Source: Rariglobus sp967755175
GTDB taxonomy: Bacteria > Verrucomicrobiota > Verrucomicrobiia > Opitutales > Opitutaceae
Assembly (NCBI GenBank): GCA_967755175.1
Contig: CBRAFO010000004.1
Coordinates: forward strand, 1-64,000
Length of the DNA: 64,000 nucleotides
Direction: 5' to 3'
Numbering within the stretch: the first letter of the stretch is position 1; every line of letters begins with the position of its first letter. The position numbers and the translations under genes were made by a program. Below the pieces are notes generated by a model. The model did no database searches and was not told where the DNA came from. It saw nothing but the letters and a program-made list of their open reading frames with translations. Positions 29,235-37,693 of the stretch are shown piece after piece.

Positions 29235-29708
29235 TTAAAGCGTAACGAGGACTGCTTTGATCTGACCCGAATGGTCGGCGGTGTCCACCTTGCCGACGAC
29301 CGCGAGCACGGTGCCGTCGGTAGCGATTACATAGGCGGCGCGCGCCGGGCCTTGAAATGTGCGACCATACATCGACTTCTCGATGATCGAGTCGGTTGTG
29401 CGAGCGAAGGCGTCGCCTGGATCGCTCGCGAGCGTGTAGGTGATGGCCTTCTTGGCGGCGTATTTCAGATGCGAACCGCAGGTATCACGACTAAGCGCGA
29501 CGAGATTGTAGCCGAGTTGGGCAAACTCGGCGGCATGTGCGGCGAGGGAGTCGTTCTGTTTGTCGCACGACCCGGTGTTGTTCTTCATGTAAACCGACAC
29601 GATGGTCGGCTTCGTGAGAAGATCCGCGAAGGCGACTTCCTCGACCACGCCGCCTCTCAGAACCTTGAGCCGGAAGCGGGCGTCTATCTTCTGGCCGGGC
29701 GCGATCAC
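29235..29708 (-). CDS. Bcp/AhpC-type peroxiredoxin
   Basis: A 157-residue thioredoxin-fold peroxidase. Cys48 in YMKNNTGSCDKQNDSL aligns with the peroxidatic Cys of Bcp proteins, although the usual TPGC reads TGSC. A second Cys in LSRDTCGSH (near 78) could resolve the sulfenic acid. The C-terminal RAAYVIATDGTVLAVVGKV segment is normal for the family. It lies 2 nt after a dUTPase-like gene and is probably co-transcribed. Confidence 0.85.
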   Translation of the reverse strand: MIAPGQKIDARFRLKVLRGGVVEEVAFADLLTKPTIVSVYMKNNTGSCDKQNDSLAAHAAEFAQLGYNLVALSRDTCGSHLKYAAKKAITYTLASDPGDAFARTTDSIIEKSMYGRTFQGPARAAYVIATDGTVLAVVGKVDTADHSGQIKAVLVTL

Positions 29709-29710
29709 AC

Positions 29711-30082
29711 TTAGATGTGCTTGGAGTCGTCCGCGTCTTTTTTGACGTAGCCGGACTCCTGGCGCTGATGATTGACGGCGTTCTTCTTAAGATAGGCGGC
29801 GTAAACATCCTCGGCGGTCATGCCGAGCGTCTGGGCGAGCGACACAAGAAAGTGAAACAAGTCCACGACCTCGACCTTGGCGTTCTGCTCGTCGAACTTC
29901 TGGTATTTGGCCCACCACTTCCACGGAACGCTGTCGATCAGCTCGGCGGTCTCCTGCTGCATGGCCCGCGTGTAGTTAAGGATCCACTTCGTCTTTTCCT
30001 CTTCGCTGGCAGGCGGGAGGACGACACCAATGCGCGCGTTGAGCGCCTCTTGCATGCGGAAAATTTCTTCGAGCTTATCCAT
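29711..30082 (-). CDS. All-alpha dUTPase-like NTP pyrophosphohydrolase
   Basis: A 123-residue helical protein of the dimeric dUTPase/MazG group, which hydrolyses dUTP or related nucleotides. The metal-binding signature is visible as QQETAELIDSVPWKWW followed by KVEVVDLFHFLVSLAQ, where the acidic residues bind magnesium. The ATG at 30082 (MDKLEEIFRMQEALN) is chosen over an upstream start because it begins the conserved helix. It pairs with a peroxiredoxin gene 2 nt downstream. Confidence 0.88.
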   Translation of the reverse strand: MDKLEEIFRMQEALNARIGVVLPPASEEEKTKWILNYTRAMQQETAELIDSVPWKWWAKYQKFDEQNAKVEVVDLFHFLVSLAQTLGMTAEDVYAAYLKKNAVNHQRQESGYVKKDADDSKHI

Positions 30083-30451
30083 GGCTGCGGAGGCTGGCGC
30101 ACCCGCGTTACGGATCAAGTGGCAAGTGGGCGCGAAATCCTCCCGGACCTCACCTAAAAACCATTACGCGAAACCCACCTTCCGCCACACACTCCGCACG
30201 CGCTCCCCCGTGAAACACCGGCGCATTTCCCCGCCTCCATTAACCCTGCTCGCGCCAGCTAGATCTGACGCAATTCGCCTGTAGTTTGGGCGTCGGGAGC
30301 CATGTAAATTAACAGTTGCTCCAAAGCCGCAAACACGCGACTTTTCGGCCTTGTTGCCCGCGTCGAGCGCTTCTGCGCCCCGCGACAACTCCTCCTCGCA
30401 GTTCCCGCCCTACGCGGTGAGCGCGAGTTTAACCCATAGATAACTAAAGAC
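30083..30451. other. Intergenic region between dUTPase-like and RGG protein genes
   Basis: 369 bp between divergent genes. No open frame with coding character and no RNA gene is seen. It must hold the promoters for the dUTPase/peroxiredoxin pair and the RGG protein, but no consensus -35/-10 pair stands out. Confidence 0.6.
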
Positions 30452-31726
30452 ATGTCAGATACATCCACGTCCGGCAGCACGCCCTCCGAGGCCCCTGCCG
30501 CGACCGCCGGTGCGCCCACAGCGCCCGCCGCCGATTGGGGTGCCGCTTCCGGCGCCAATCGCGGCTCGGGCCTCGCGCGCGGCAAACGCGTAAGCACCCC
30601 GGCCTCCCCGGCCCCCGTCAGCAACACCGCCGTCACCGGCACCTACCAACCCTCCGCCATTCAGGTCATCAAGGCCGAGACGGAATATCAGAACCCGTTC
30701 GCTTCGGCTAACGAGACCCCGTCCGCTCCCGTGACCGCTCCGGCTCCTGCCGCCCCGGTCTCCGTTGCTCCGGTTGTTGCTCAATCCGCGGAGGCACCCG
30801 CTGCCCCCGCTCCGGTCGCGCCTGTCGCGGCCGCCGTCGTCAAACCCACTGCTCCCGCCCCCAAGGCCGAGCTCAACATCCTTCCTCCCGCGGAAGTGAA
30901 ACACCCGTCCCAGAGCTGGGAAACGCCTGCCTTCCCTTACGAAGGTAACGCTCCCGCCGCCGCCAAAGCCCCCCAAGCTCCGTCGGCTCCTCGCTCTGAG
31001 TCTCCGCTTCGCAGCGAGCGTCCGGTGTTCCGCCCCGAGCGTCGCAGCGAAGTGCCGATGCTGGAATCCGCCCCCAATGCCAGTGGCAATGCCCCCCGTG
31101 GTGACAACCGCGGCGGTGGTCAACGCAACTCCCGCAGCGGTGGTGGTGGTCGTGGAGGCAACCGTCCGCAGCAGCCGCGTGACAATCGCCCTCAGCAGCC
31201 CCGCGCGCAAAATCGCCCGACCGCTGGCGCTCCCGGCGCCCCGAAGGCTCCCGCTCAATCCGGCGCTCCCGTGTCGGGTGGCCAACCCACCAAGAAACCC
31301 GCCGGTCTTTTCGGCTGGGTCAAAGGTCTCTTCGGCACCGCTCCTGAGGCCGGCAAACCCGCAGTCCCCGGAGTCCCGGGTGCCGCGCAGGCTCAGGCTC
31401 CGGCCCAAGCCGGCGAGCGTCCCGACGGCAACCGCCGTCGCCGCCGTCGTGGTGGCCGCGGTCGTTCCGGTGGTGGCGCGCCCCAAGGCGGCCCCGTCGG
31501 TCCGCAAGGTTCTGCCAACCCCACTCAAAGCCATGGCCAGGGTCATCCCTCGCACGGCCACGGTGGCGGCGAACATCGCCCACAACAGGGCGGCGGCGGT
31601 CGCCGTCGTCGCGGTGGTCGCGGTCGCTCCGGCGGCGGCGGTCAAGGCGGCCAGGGTGGTCCCGGCGGCCAAAGCGGCGGCCATCGCCATGATGGCGGCG
31701 GCTCAGGCATCCCGCCCTCCGCTTAA
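30452..31726 (+). CDS. Intrinsically disordered Ala/Pro- and RGG-rich protein
   Basis: A 424-residue protein without a recognised fold. Residues 1-200 are Ala/Pro/Thr-rich; about 205-250 and 325-424 are Arg/Gly/Gln-rich with RGGNRP, NRRRRRRGGRGRSGGG and RRRRGGRGRSGGGGQ blocks and His-rich HGHGGGEH. One hydrophobic island, KKPAGLFGWVKGLFG, lies near residue 285. RGG tracts of this type bind RNA and support condensate formation in other proteins; that role is inference. Base composition and codon use fit the surroundings. A terminator at 31771 ends the transcript. Confidence 0.85.
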   Translation: MSDTSTSGSTPSEAPAATAGAPTAPAADWGAASGANRGSGLARGKRVSTPASPAPVSNTAVTGTYQPSAIQVIKAETEYQNPFASANETPSAPVTAPAPAAPVSVAPVVAQSAEAPAAPAPVAPVAAAVVKPTAPAPKAELNILPPAEVKHPSQSWETPAFPYEGNAPAAAKAPQAPSAPRSESPLRSERPVFRPERRSEVPMLESAPNASGNAPRGDNRGGGQRNSRSGGGGRGGNRPQQPRDNRPQQPRAQNRPTAGAPGAPKAPAQSGAPVSGGQPTKKPAGLFGWVKGLFGTAPEAGKPAVPGVPGAAQAQAPAQAGERPDGNRRRRRRGGRGRSGGGAPQGGPVGPQGSANPTQSHGQGHPSHGHGGGEHRPQQGGGGRRRRGGRGRSGGGGQGGQGGPGGQSGGHRHDGGGSGIPPSA

Positions 31727-31770
31727 GTCGAGTTAAACCTTGCCAAGGGCCCACGCGCCCCGCGCATTTC

Positions 31771-31803
31771 AAGGCGTCCGTTTTACCACGGACGCCTTTT
31801 TTT
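31771..31803 (+). terminator. Rho-independent terminator after the RGG protein
   Basis: Stem AGGCGTCCG with CGGACGCCT around an 8-nt loop, followed by seven T residues. It lies 45 nt after the stop codon and ends before murA, so murA has its own promoter or relies on read-through. Confidence 0.9.
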
Positions 31804-31810
31804 GCGCCCG

Positions 31811-31838
31811 CTTGTAGCTGCGAGCGCCAGCGAGCGGA
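31811..31838. repeat. Solo REP-like unit
   Basis: The stretch GTAGCTGCGAGCGCCAGCG followed by AGCGG has the partial dyad and the GTAG head seen in the paired element at 42540. It lies between a terminator and murA. Assignment as a solo REP is tentative. Confidence 0.4.
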
Positions 31839-31886
31839 CTGCCCGCTTTCTATCCTCCTTTTCACCTCCCGACTCCCGTTTTTTCA

Positions 31887-33176
31887 ATGTCCGATCTCAT
31901 CGTCCACGGCGGCAAGCCCCTCACCGGCACCATCACGCCTTCGGGCAACAAGAACTCCGTCCTGCCCATCTTCTGCGCGACGCTCCTCACCGACGAGCCC
32001 GTGACGCTGAAAAACGTCCCCGACATCACCGACCTCAATAAACTGGTCGCCTTCTTCCAGTCGCAAGGCTCGCAAATCGAGTGGAACCGCGACCGCGCCG
32101 AAATGCGCGTCTGCCACGCCACGTTTAAGAGTAACCTAGAGAACGACGAGCTCCCGCAGGACATGCGCTCGACCGTCCTCCTCTACCCAGCGCTCCTCAA
32201 CCGCCTGCGTCAGATCGCCATCCAAGCCAACACCAAGGGCTGCTCCCTCGGCGTGCGCGAGATCGACCCGCATCTCGAAATCCTTTCCGTCCTCGGCGCC
32301 ATCGTAAACGAAGGCGACCCGCTCATCATCGCATTGCCCAAAGGCTTCAAAGGCGCCCGCCACTGGTGCGACTACATGTCCGTCACCGTCACGGAAAACT
32401 TCGCCATGGCCGCCGCCCTCGCCGATGGCGAATCGACGCTCATCAACGCCGCCAGCGAACCCCATGTGCAAGACCTCTGCGCCGCGTTGGTCGCCATGGG
32501 TGCGCAAATCGAAGGCCTCGGCACCTCGATGCTCAAGATCACCGGAGTCCAAAAACTCCACGGCGCCGAAATCACCATTAACAGCGACTACCACGAGATC
32601 GTCACCTTCCTCGCGCTGGGCGCCATCACCGGCGGCGAAGTCCGCGTCACCCACGCCCTGCCGCACCACTTCGACCTCATCGCCCGCGCCTTCAAAAAAC
32701 TCGGCGTCATCATCGAGCACGAAGGCGACACCGTGGTTGTCCGTCGCGGACAAAAGCTCGTCATCGAAACGCCCTTCACGACCAACCTGCTCCCCAAAAT
32801 CGAAGCCGCGCCCTGGCCGTATTTCTCGGTCGATCTGCTCCCGCTGATGATCGCCCTCAGCACGCGTTGCGAAGGCACCATTCATTTCTGGAACAAGGTT
32901 TACGAAAACGGGTTTTCGTGGATTCCCGAGCTGGCGAAGTTCGGTGCTCACGCCCTTGTGAGCGACCCGCATCGCCTGGTGGTCTTCGGCAACAAGCCGC
33001 TCCGTCCCGCCTCGGTTGATTCGCCCTATGTGATTCGTGCGGCTGTGGCGCTCTACATGGTGGCCGCCGCCATCCCGGGCGAATCCGTCGTCCGCCACGC
33101 CGAGATCATCAAACGCGCCCACCCCCGCTTCGTCGAAAACCTCCGCACCCTCGGCGCGGAAGTGGAATGGAAGTGA
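31887..33176 (+). CDS. murA: UDP-N-acetylglucosamine 1-carboxyvinyltransferase (divergent MurA)
   Basis: First committed step of peptidoglycan synthesis: transfer of enolpyruvate from PEP to UDP-GlcNAc. The 429-residue protein has the double EPSP-synthase-like fold, the SGNKNSVLPI start (Lys22, Asn23), and the catalytic Cys at residue 119 in TKGCSLGVREID. Several positions differ from typical MurA: MRSTVLLYPALLN and a two-residue change before the conserved Asp in WPYFSVDLLPLM. It is most likely MurA or a lineage paralogue; no other mur gene is nearby. Confidence 0.85.
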   Translation: MSDLIVHGGKPLTGTITPSGNKNSVLPIFCATLLTDEPVTLKNVPDITDLNKLVAFFQSQGSQIEWNRDRAEMRVCHATFKSNLENDELPQDMRSTVLLYPALLNRLRQIAIQANTKGCSLGVREIDPHLEILSVLGAIVNEGDPLIIALPKGFKGARHWCDYMSVTVTENFAMAAALADGESTLINAASEPHVQDLCAALVAMGAQIEGLGTSMLKITGVQKLHGAEITINSDYHEIVTFLALGAITGGEVRVTHALPHHFDLIARAFKKLGVIIEHEGDTVVVRRGQKLVIETPFTTNLLPKIEAAPWPYFSVDLLPLMIALSTRCEGTIHFWNKVYENGFSWIPELAKFGAHALVSDPHRLVVFGNKPLRPASVDSPYVIRAAVALYMVAAAIPGESVVRHAEIIKRAHPRFVENLRTLGAEVEWK

Positions 33177-33196
33177 GGCTCTCCCGAACCGGAAAA

Positions 33197-33263
33197 AATG
33201 TGGAAAGCAGGAAATCAGGAATCGATCCCACTGCCTCGGTCCTGATTTCCAGCTTTCCACATT
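33197..33263. repeat. 24-bp inverted repeat between murA and ruvB
   Basis: Arms 33197-33220 and 33240-33263 are complementary except for one position; they begin AATGTGGAAAGC. A third, partial copy of the GGAAATCAGGA motif follows in the same spacer (near 33283-33295, as TCCTGATTTCC). It may act as a terminator for murA or be a mobile-element remnant. Confidence 0.75.
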
Positions 33264-33318
33264 CTTTCTCATCCGAGGCCGATTCCTGATTTCCTGAGTT
33301 CCAGATAGAAAATTCTTC

Positions 33319-34368
33319 ATGCCCGCTCCCGCTCCCGACCAAAACAAAGGCCTTGGCTACATCACCTCGACGCTCGCCTCGCCCGTGTCGTCGGCCGAAG
33401 CCGCGTTGCGCCCGCTCTCGTTCGCCGACTTCACCGGCCAGCCGAAAACCGTCGAACGCCTCCAGGTCATGGTCGGAGCCGCCAAACGCCGGGGCGATCC
33501 GCTCAACCACATCCTCCTATCCGGCCCGCCCGGCCTCGGCAAAACCACGCTCTCCTTCATCCTCGGCCACGAGATGGGCCGCAACGTCCGCGTGACCAGC
33601 GGCCCCGTGGTCGAAAAAGCCGGCGACCTCGCCGGCCTCCTCACCAGCCTCGAAGAAGGCGACCTGCTCTTCATCGACGAGATCCACCGCATCCCGAAAA
33701 CCGTCGAAGAATACCTCTACAGCGCGATGGAGGACTTCCGCCTCGATATCATGATCGATCAAGGCCCCAACGCCCGCAGCGTGCGCCTCTCGATCCCGCG
33801 CTTCACTTTGATCGGAGCCACCACCCGCGCCGGCCTGCTGACCGCCCCGCTCCGCTCGCGTTTCACGCTTCAGACGCGCCTTGATTACTACGACATCCCC
33901 ACGCTCATGGGCATCGTCACGCGCAGCTGCGGCCTGCTCAACGTCTCCATCGACGAAGGCGGTGCCCGCGAGATCGCCACGCGCTCCCGCGGCACGCCCC
34001 GTATCGCGAATAACCTGATCAACTTCTGCCGCGATTACGCCCAAGAACGCGCCAAAGGCAAAATCACCAAACCTGTCGCTGCCTCTGCCTTGGAGCTACT
34101 GGAGATCGACGCCGCCGGCCTCGACGAAATGGACAAACGCGTTCTCCGCGTCATGGCCGAAAACTACAAAGGCGGCCCCGTCGGCCTCGGCACCATCGCC
34201 GTCGCCGTGGGCGAAGAAGCCGAGACGCTCGAAGAAGTCCACGAGCCTTTCCTGATCCAGGAAGGTTATCTGCAACGCACGCCCCAAGGTCGCATGCTCA
34301 CCGCCAAAGGCTATCTCGCCATCGGCATCAAGTCTTCGCTCGGCGGTGACCAAGGCGGTTTGCTCTGA
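33319..34368 (+). CDS. ruvB: Holliday junction branch migration helicase RuvB
   Basis: Hexameric AAA+ motor that drives branch migration with RuvA. The 349-residue protein has Walker A SGPPGLGKTT (Lys75), Walker B LLFIDEIHRI, sensor GATTRAGLLTAPLRSRF and the C-terminal winged-helix domain with GPVGLGTIAVAVGEE. The N-terminus is about ten residues longer than usual. ruvA and ruvC are not adjacent. The start is preceded by AATTCTTC rather than a Shine-Dalgarno. Confidence 0.97.
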   Translation: MPAPAPDQNKGLGYITSTLASPVSSAEAALRPLSFADFTGQPKTVERLQVMVGAAKRRGDPLNHILLSGPPGLGKTTLSFILGHEMGRNVRVTSGPVVEKAGDLAGLLTSLEEGDLLFIDEIHRIPKTVEEYLYSAMEDFRLDIMIDQGPNARSVRLSIPRFTLIGATTRAGLLTAPLRSRFTLQTRLDYYDIPTLMGIVTRSCGLLNVSIDEGGAREIATRSRGTPRIANNLINFCRDYAQERAKGKITKPVAASALELLEIDAAGLDEMDKRVLRVMAENYKGGPVGLGTIAVAVGEEAETLEEVHEPFLIQEGYLQRTPQGRMLTAKGYLAIGIKSSLGGDQGGLL

Positions 34369-34375
34369 ACCTTCT

Positions 34376-34783
34376 ATGAAATCACGAACACTCCTCTTGG
34401 TTGCCGGCGCGGTGTTCATCACCTCGTTTTTCCTGCCCGCCTACTCCGGCTCCCGAGGCTTCGAATGCTTCGACTACTGCTGGAGCCTCCTATGGAAATA
34501 CCCCGAGGAGTCCGTCCCGAAGTGGCTGTATTACGCGGGCTTCGTTATCACCAATGTCGCCTTCGTCCTCGTGTTTACACTGAGGCTTGCCCGCAGCCGT
34601 TTTCACATCACCGGCTTTATCGTCAGCGCCCTCGCCTTCTTCCACGTCTTGTCGTGGCTGTTCGTCAATCTGCGTCGAACGGACATCGCCTCGCTCCAAG
34701 TCGGCTATTACCTTTGGCTGCTCGCCTACATCCTTCTGCTCGTTGTGCAAATTTCAGAAGGCCGAAAATCCAACGTAGTCTGA
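34376..34783 (+). CDS. Four-helix membrane protein of unknown function
   Basis: A 135-residue protein with membrane helices at about 6-22, 47-67, 76-98 and 105-127. Nothing resembling a catalytic motif is visible. It starts 7 nt after ruvB and is likely on the same transcript. A small membrane protein follows 37 nt downstream. Confidence 0.75.
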   Translation: MKSRTLLLVAGAVFITSFFLPAYSGSRGFECFDYCWSLLWKYPEESVPKWLYYAGFVITNVAFVLVFTLRLARSRFHITGFIVSALAFFHVLSWLFVNLRRTDIASLQVGYYLWLLAYILLLVVQISEGRKSNVV

Positions 34784-34820
34784 CCGTCTGCGTAAACCGC
34801 CACGGAGCCCCACCCCGGCG

Positions 34821-35090
34821 ATGCGCCTTTTTCAAGACATCCGAAGCAAGCGGCTCCTTCACGCGAAAGGCTTTCTGTTTTTGTTCGTCGGTCTTCTGGC
34901 CGGCGGCGCCCTTCTGCTCGAATCCCTGCGGCTGCAGACGCTGTTCCTGCTGCTCATCGCGATTTGGGCGTTTTGCCGGTTTTACTATTACCTGTTCTAC
35001 GTCCTCGAAAACTACGCCGGCCGGAGCCGTAAATACGCCGGAATCTTCGACGCGTTGGTGTTTCTCCTCCGTCCGAAAAAACGCGATTAA
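34821..35090 (+). CDS. Small two-helix membrane protein
   Basis: An 89-residue protein with two membrane helices at about 16-34 and 38-60 (FLFLFVGLLAGGALLLESL; TLFLLLIAIWAFCRFYYYLF) and basic ends. No family recognised. It sits between another small membrane protein and a phosphatase gene on the same strand. Confidence 0.7.
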   Translation: MRLFQDIRSKRLLHAKGFLFLFVGLLAGGALLLESLRLQTLFLLLIAIWAFCRFYYYLFYVLENYAGRSRKYAGIFDALVFLLRPKKRD

Positions 35091-35140
35091 GCCAGTTGGT
35101 GGCCCCCGCAGCCTACGGCATGTTTCACAATCGCTCTGCC

Positions 35141-36481
35141 ATGCTCCTCATGACCCCGTTTAACTTTCGCCGTCTCCTTCTCGCCCTGACTCTGACGCTC
35201 ACTGCCTGCTCCCTCACTCACGCCGCTTCCCCCGTCGGCTGGGCCTGGACCGGCGGCGTCACCGCCGACTCCGCCGTGGTCACCGCGCGCATCGACTCAC
35301 CGACGCCCGCCGGCCTGCGACTCGTCGGCTCCACGACCACAATCGCCCCCGCGCTCACCGCGCCGATGGACGGCGGCACCCTGCACCATTTCACCCTCGC
35401 CGGACTCAAGCCCGACACCGACTACCGCTATCAATTCGTCTCTGTTGACGGCACTCCGCTCGACGACGAGCCGCGCACTCTCCACACGTTCCCCGCTCCC
35501 GGAAAGCCCGCCAGTTTTCGTTTCGCGGTGGCCTCGTGCGCCAAGGACAAAAACTCGCCCGTGTTCGCCGCCGCCGTCCACCAAGGTGCGCGCTTCTTTC
35601 TGCACACCGGCGATTTTCATTATTACGACATCACGGAAAACCACGTGGACGCATTCCGCAAAGCCTACGACGCCCACCTCTCCGCGCCGCGTCTGCGCGC
35701 GCTGCTCGCGACCACTCCGTTGATCTACCAATGGGACGACCACGACTTCGGCCCCAACGACAGCAACAAGACCAGCCCGAGCCGCGAAGCCTCATTGCGC
35801 AACTACCGCGAACTCGTCCCACATTACCCGCTCACCGTCGCCACCGCCGAAGCTGCGTCCGGCCCCACCGACCAAGCGTTCACGGTGGGACGCGTCCGCT
35901 TCATCCTGTCCGACCTGCGCAGCGAGCGTGATCCGGCAACCCATCGCATGATGAGCGCCGCGCAAGACAAGTGGTTGCGCGCCCAGTTCATCGCCGCGCG
36001 CGACGCCGGATGCCCGTTAATCTTCTGGGTGAGTTCGGTGCCGTGGAATGGCCCGCCCAGCAAAGACGACCGTTGGCAGGGCTACGTCGCCCATCGCACG
36101 GAGATCGCCGATTTCATCAAAGCCAACGGCCTCGCCGGACGCGTTGCCATTCTTGCGGGCGACGCCCACATGGCGGCCATCGATGACGGAAGCCACAGCG
36201 ACTTCGCGACGGGTGGCGGCGCGCCCATCCGCGTTTTCCAAGCCGGCCCGATCGCCAATCGAGGCAGCTACAAAGGCGGTCCCTATAGTCACGGCGCCCG
36301 CTATAAATCCGAGCCCACTCAACACCTCCACCAATTCGGACTCGTCGATATTCACGACGACGGGAAACACGTCCACGTCACCTGGAGTGGTCGCCAAGGA
36401 GCCGACGGCGTAGGCGATCAGGTCTTGCTCTCCGAGCGCGACGCCGAGGGCCCGATCCAGCTGGAATTCACCGTGCCTTAA
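35141..36481 (+). CDS. Exported PhoD-like metallophosphoesterase
   Basis: Calcineurin-type phosphatase/phosphodiesterase of the PhoD group acting outside the cytoplasm. Of 446 residues, the first about 25 form a signal sequence with a possible lipobox LTAC; a fibronectin-like domain follows, then the metal centre: FRFAVASCAKDKNSPVF, HTGDFHYYD, WDDHDFGPND and the GDAHMAAIDDG motif. All expected metal ligands are present. An alternative ATG lies 9 nt downstream. Likely role is phosphate release from esters. Confidence 0.9.
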   Translation: MLLMTPFNFRRLLLALTLTLTACSLTHAASPVGWAWTGGVTADSAVVTARIDSPTPAGLRLVGSTTTIAPALTAPMDGGTLHHFTLAGLKPDTDYRYQFVSVDGTPLDDEPRTLHTFPAPGKPASFRFAVASCAKDKNSPVFAAAVHQGARFFLHTGDFHYYDITENHVDAFRKAYDAHLSAPRLRALLATTPLIYQWDDHDFGPNDSNKTSPSREASLRNYRELVPHYPLTVATAEAASGPTDQAFTVGRVRFILSDLRSERDPATHRMMSAAQDKWLRAQFIAARDAGCPLIFWVSSVPWNGPPSKDDRWQGYVAHRTEIADFIKANGLAGRVAILAGDAHMAAIDDGSHSDFATGGGAPIRVFQAGPIANRGSYKGGPYSHGARYKSEPTQHLHQFGLVDIHDDGKHVHVTWSGRQGADGVGDQVLLSERDAEGPIQLEFTVP

Positions 36482-36530
36482 CCGCTTACGGCCGCCTAAA
36501 CGCGTTCCCACTTTTCCCGGCGCACCCATC

Positions 36531-36559
36531 CAGTTTGTCACTTAATAAGTGACAAACTG
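36531..36559. repeat. 29-bp palindrome, intergenic copy (copy 2)
   Basis: Identical to 17278-17306; here the flanking C and G extend the arms to 15 bp. It lies 49 nt after the PhoD-like stop and is followed by ATTTCGTTTTT, so this copy could serve as a terminator. Confidence 0.9.
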
Positions 36560-36640
36560 GATTTCGTTTTTACGGGTGCCAGTCACCGGCAATCACCGCC
36601 ATTGCCCACGCGTGCGCCGTCACGCAGGGTCAGCCGCTCC

Positions 36641-37513
36641 ATGACGCCTTTCTCCTCGATTCTCACCCACCCCGGCAGCGCGCACAAAGACGAGTTCCTC
36701 GCGTGCAGCGTTCTCCTCGCCGTTGCCCCGGTGTCCATCGTGAGACGCGAGCCGCTCCCTGCCGACTTGGCCGACGTGACCATCGCGGTCGTCGATGTTG
36801 GGCATTCGCACGATCCGGCGCTCAACAATTTCGATCATCATCAACTGCCCAAGGATCACCCGCCCACCTGCTCGCTCTCGCTCGTGCTGCGACACCTCGG
36901 ACTCTACGAAGACGCCCGCCAGTTCTGCGACTGGCTCGAGCCTGCCGAGTGGTTCGACTGTCGCGGCCCGGTCGATACCGCACGCTGGCTGGGCGTTGAT
37001 CGCGCCGTCGTCAGCAAGCTCAACTCGCCCATCGACGGCACCTTGCTCCGCCGTTTCGCGCAATCCGCACAACTCTCCCCCGGCGAACCGCTGTGGGAAA
37101 TCATGCGCATGCTCGGCGAAGACCTGCTCACCTACGTGCGTTCGCTGCGCGACCGTCTCGATTTCATCGCGAAACACGCGGAGCTGTGGACGCTCGATGA
37201 GGTCTCCGGAGCCCCCTACGCGCTGTTTCTCCCGCGCACCGACCCGCTCCCGGACGAACCCTCGTCCGCAATCGAGCGTTACGTCGAAAGCCGGGGTTTG
37301 GGCAGCCGCGTGATCGGCCTTATCTCGCCCGATCGCCGCAGTGGTGGCTACGGACTCTCTCGTCATCGTGACAACGCCCGCCTCGACTTCACCCGCATCG
37401 CAGGGGAACACGACATCCACTTCGCCCACGCCCGCGGCTTCGTGGCCAAGACCTCGGCTACCGACAAGGCGCGACTGCGTAGCCTTCTCGGCATGGCCGT
37501 GATCACGAGCTGA
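36641..37513 (+). CDS. MYG1/UPF0160-like DHH-family hydrolase
   Basis: A 290-residue protein of the MYG1 group, related to DHH phosphoesterases; eukaryotic members are exonucleases. The metal-binding motifs are visible: ILTHPGSAHKDEFLACSVL (residues 7-25), VVDVGHSHDPALNNFDHHQ (about 50-70), both matching the family pattern THNG-HADE and DHHQ. The ATG at 36641 starts directly before the first motif. It stands alone between the PhoD-like gene and the sugar operon. A weak terminator follows. Confidence 0.82.
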   Translation: MTPFSSILTHPGSAHKDEFLACSVLLAVAPVSIVRREPLPADLADVTIAVVDVGHSHDPALNNFDHHQLPKDHPPTCSLSLVLRHLGLYEDARQFCDWLEPAEWFDCRGPVDTARWLGVDRAVVSKLNSPIDGTLLRRFAQSAQLSPGEPLWEIMRMLGEDLLTYVRSLRDRLDFIAKHAELWTLDEVSGAPYALFLPRTDPLPDEPSSAIERYVESRGLGSRVIGLISPDRRSGGYGLSRHRDNARLDFTRIAGEHDIHFAHARGFVAKTSATDKARLRSLLGMAVITS

Positions 37514-37518
37514 GCGGA

Positions 37519-37550
37519 AAGCCCCTGAGCCATCGGCTCAGGGCTTGGTT
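37519..37550 (+). terminator. Weak terminator after the MYG1-like gene
   Basis: Stem AAGCCC-TGAGCC with GGCTCAGGGCTT (one bulged C) around ATC, followed by GGTTT. The U-run is short, so termination may be partial. Confidence 0.6.
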
Positions 37551-37693
37551 TCGGGCGCGGCGGTGACTGCAGGCACCGCCATCATCGCGGCCCGTTTTGA
37601 TAGCTTGCACGGCCCGGAGCCCTTGCCCGTGGGCCAGTTGCCCCCGTGTGATCACTCCGGGAACCCGAGGCGATTTCCAGCCACAGTAAGGGA

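Noticed and set aside
30455..31690. Minus-strand frame opposite the RGG protein
   Set aside because: Product is a Thr/Ala/Gly/Leu mixture that follows from complementing RGG codons. The plus frame has its own terminator.
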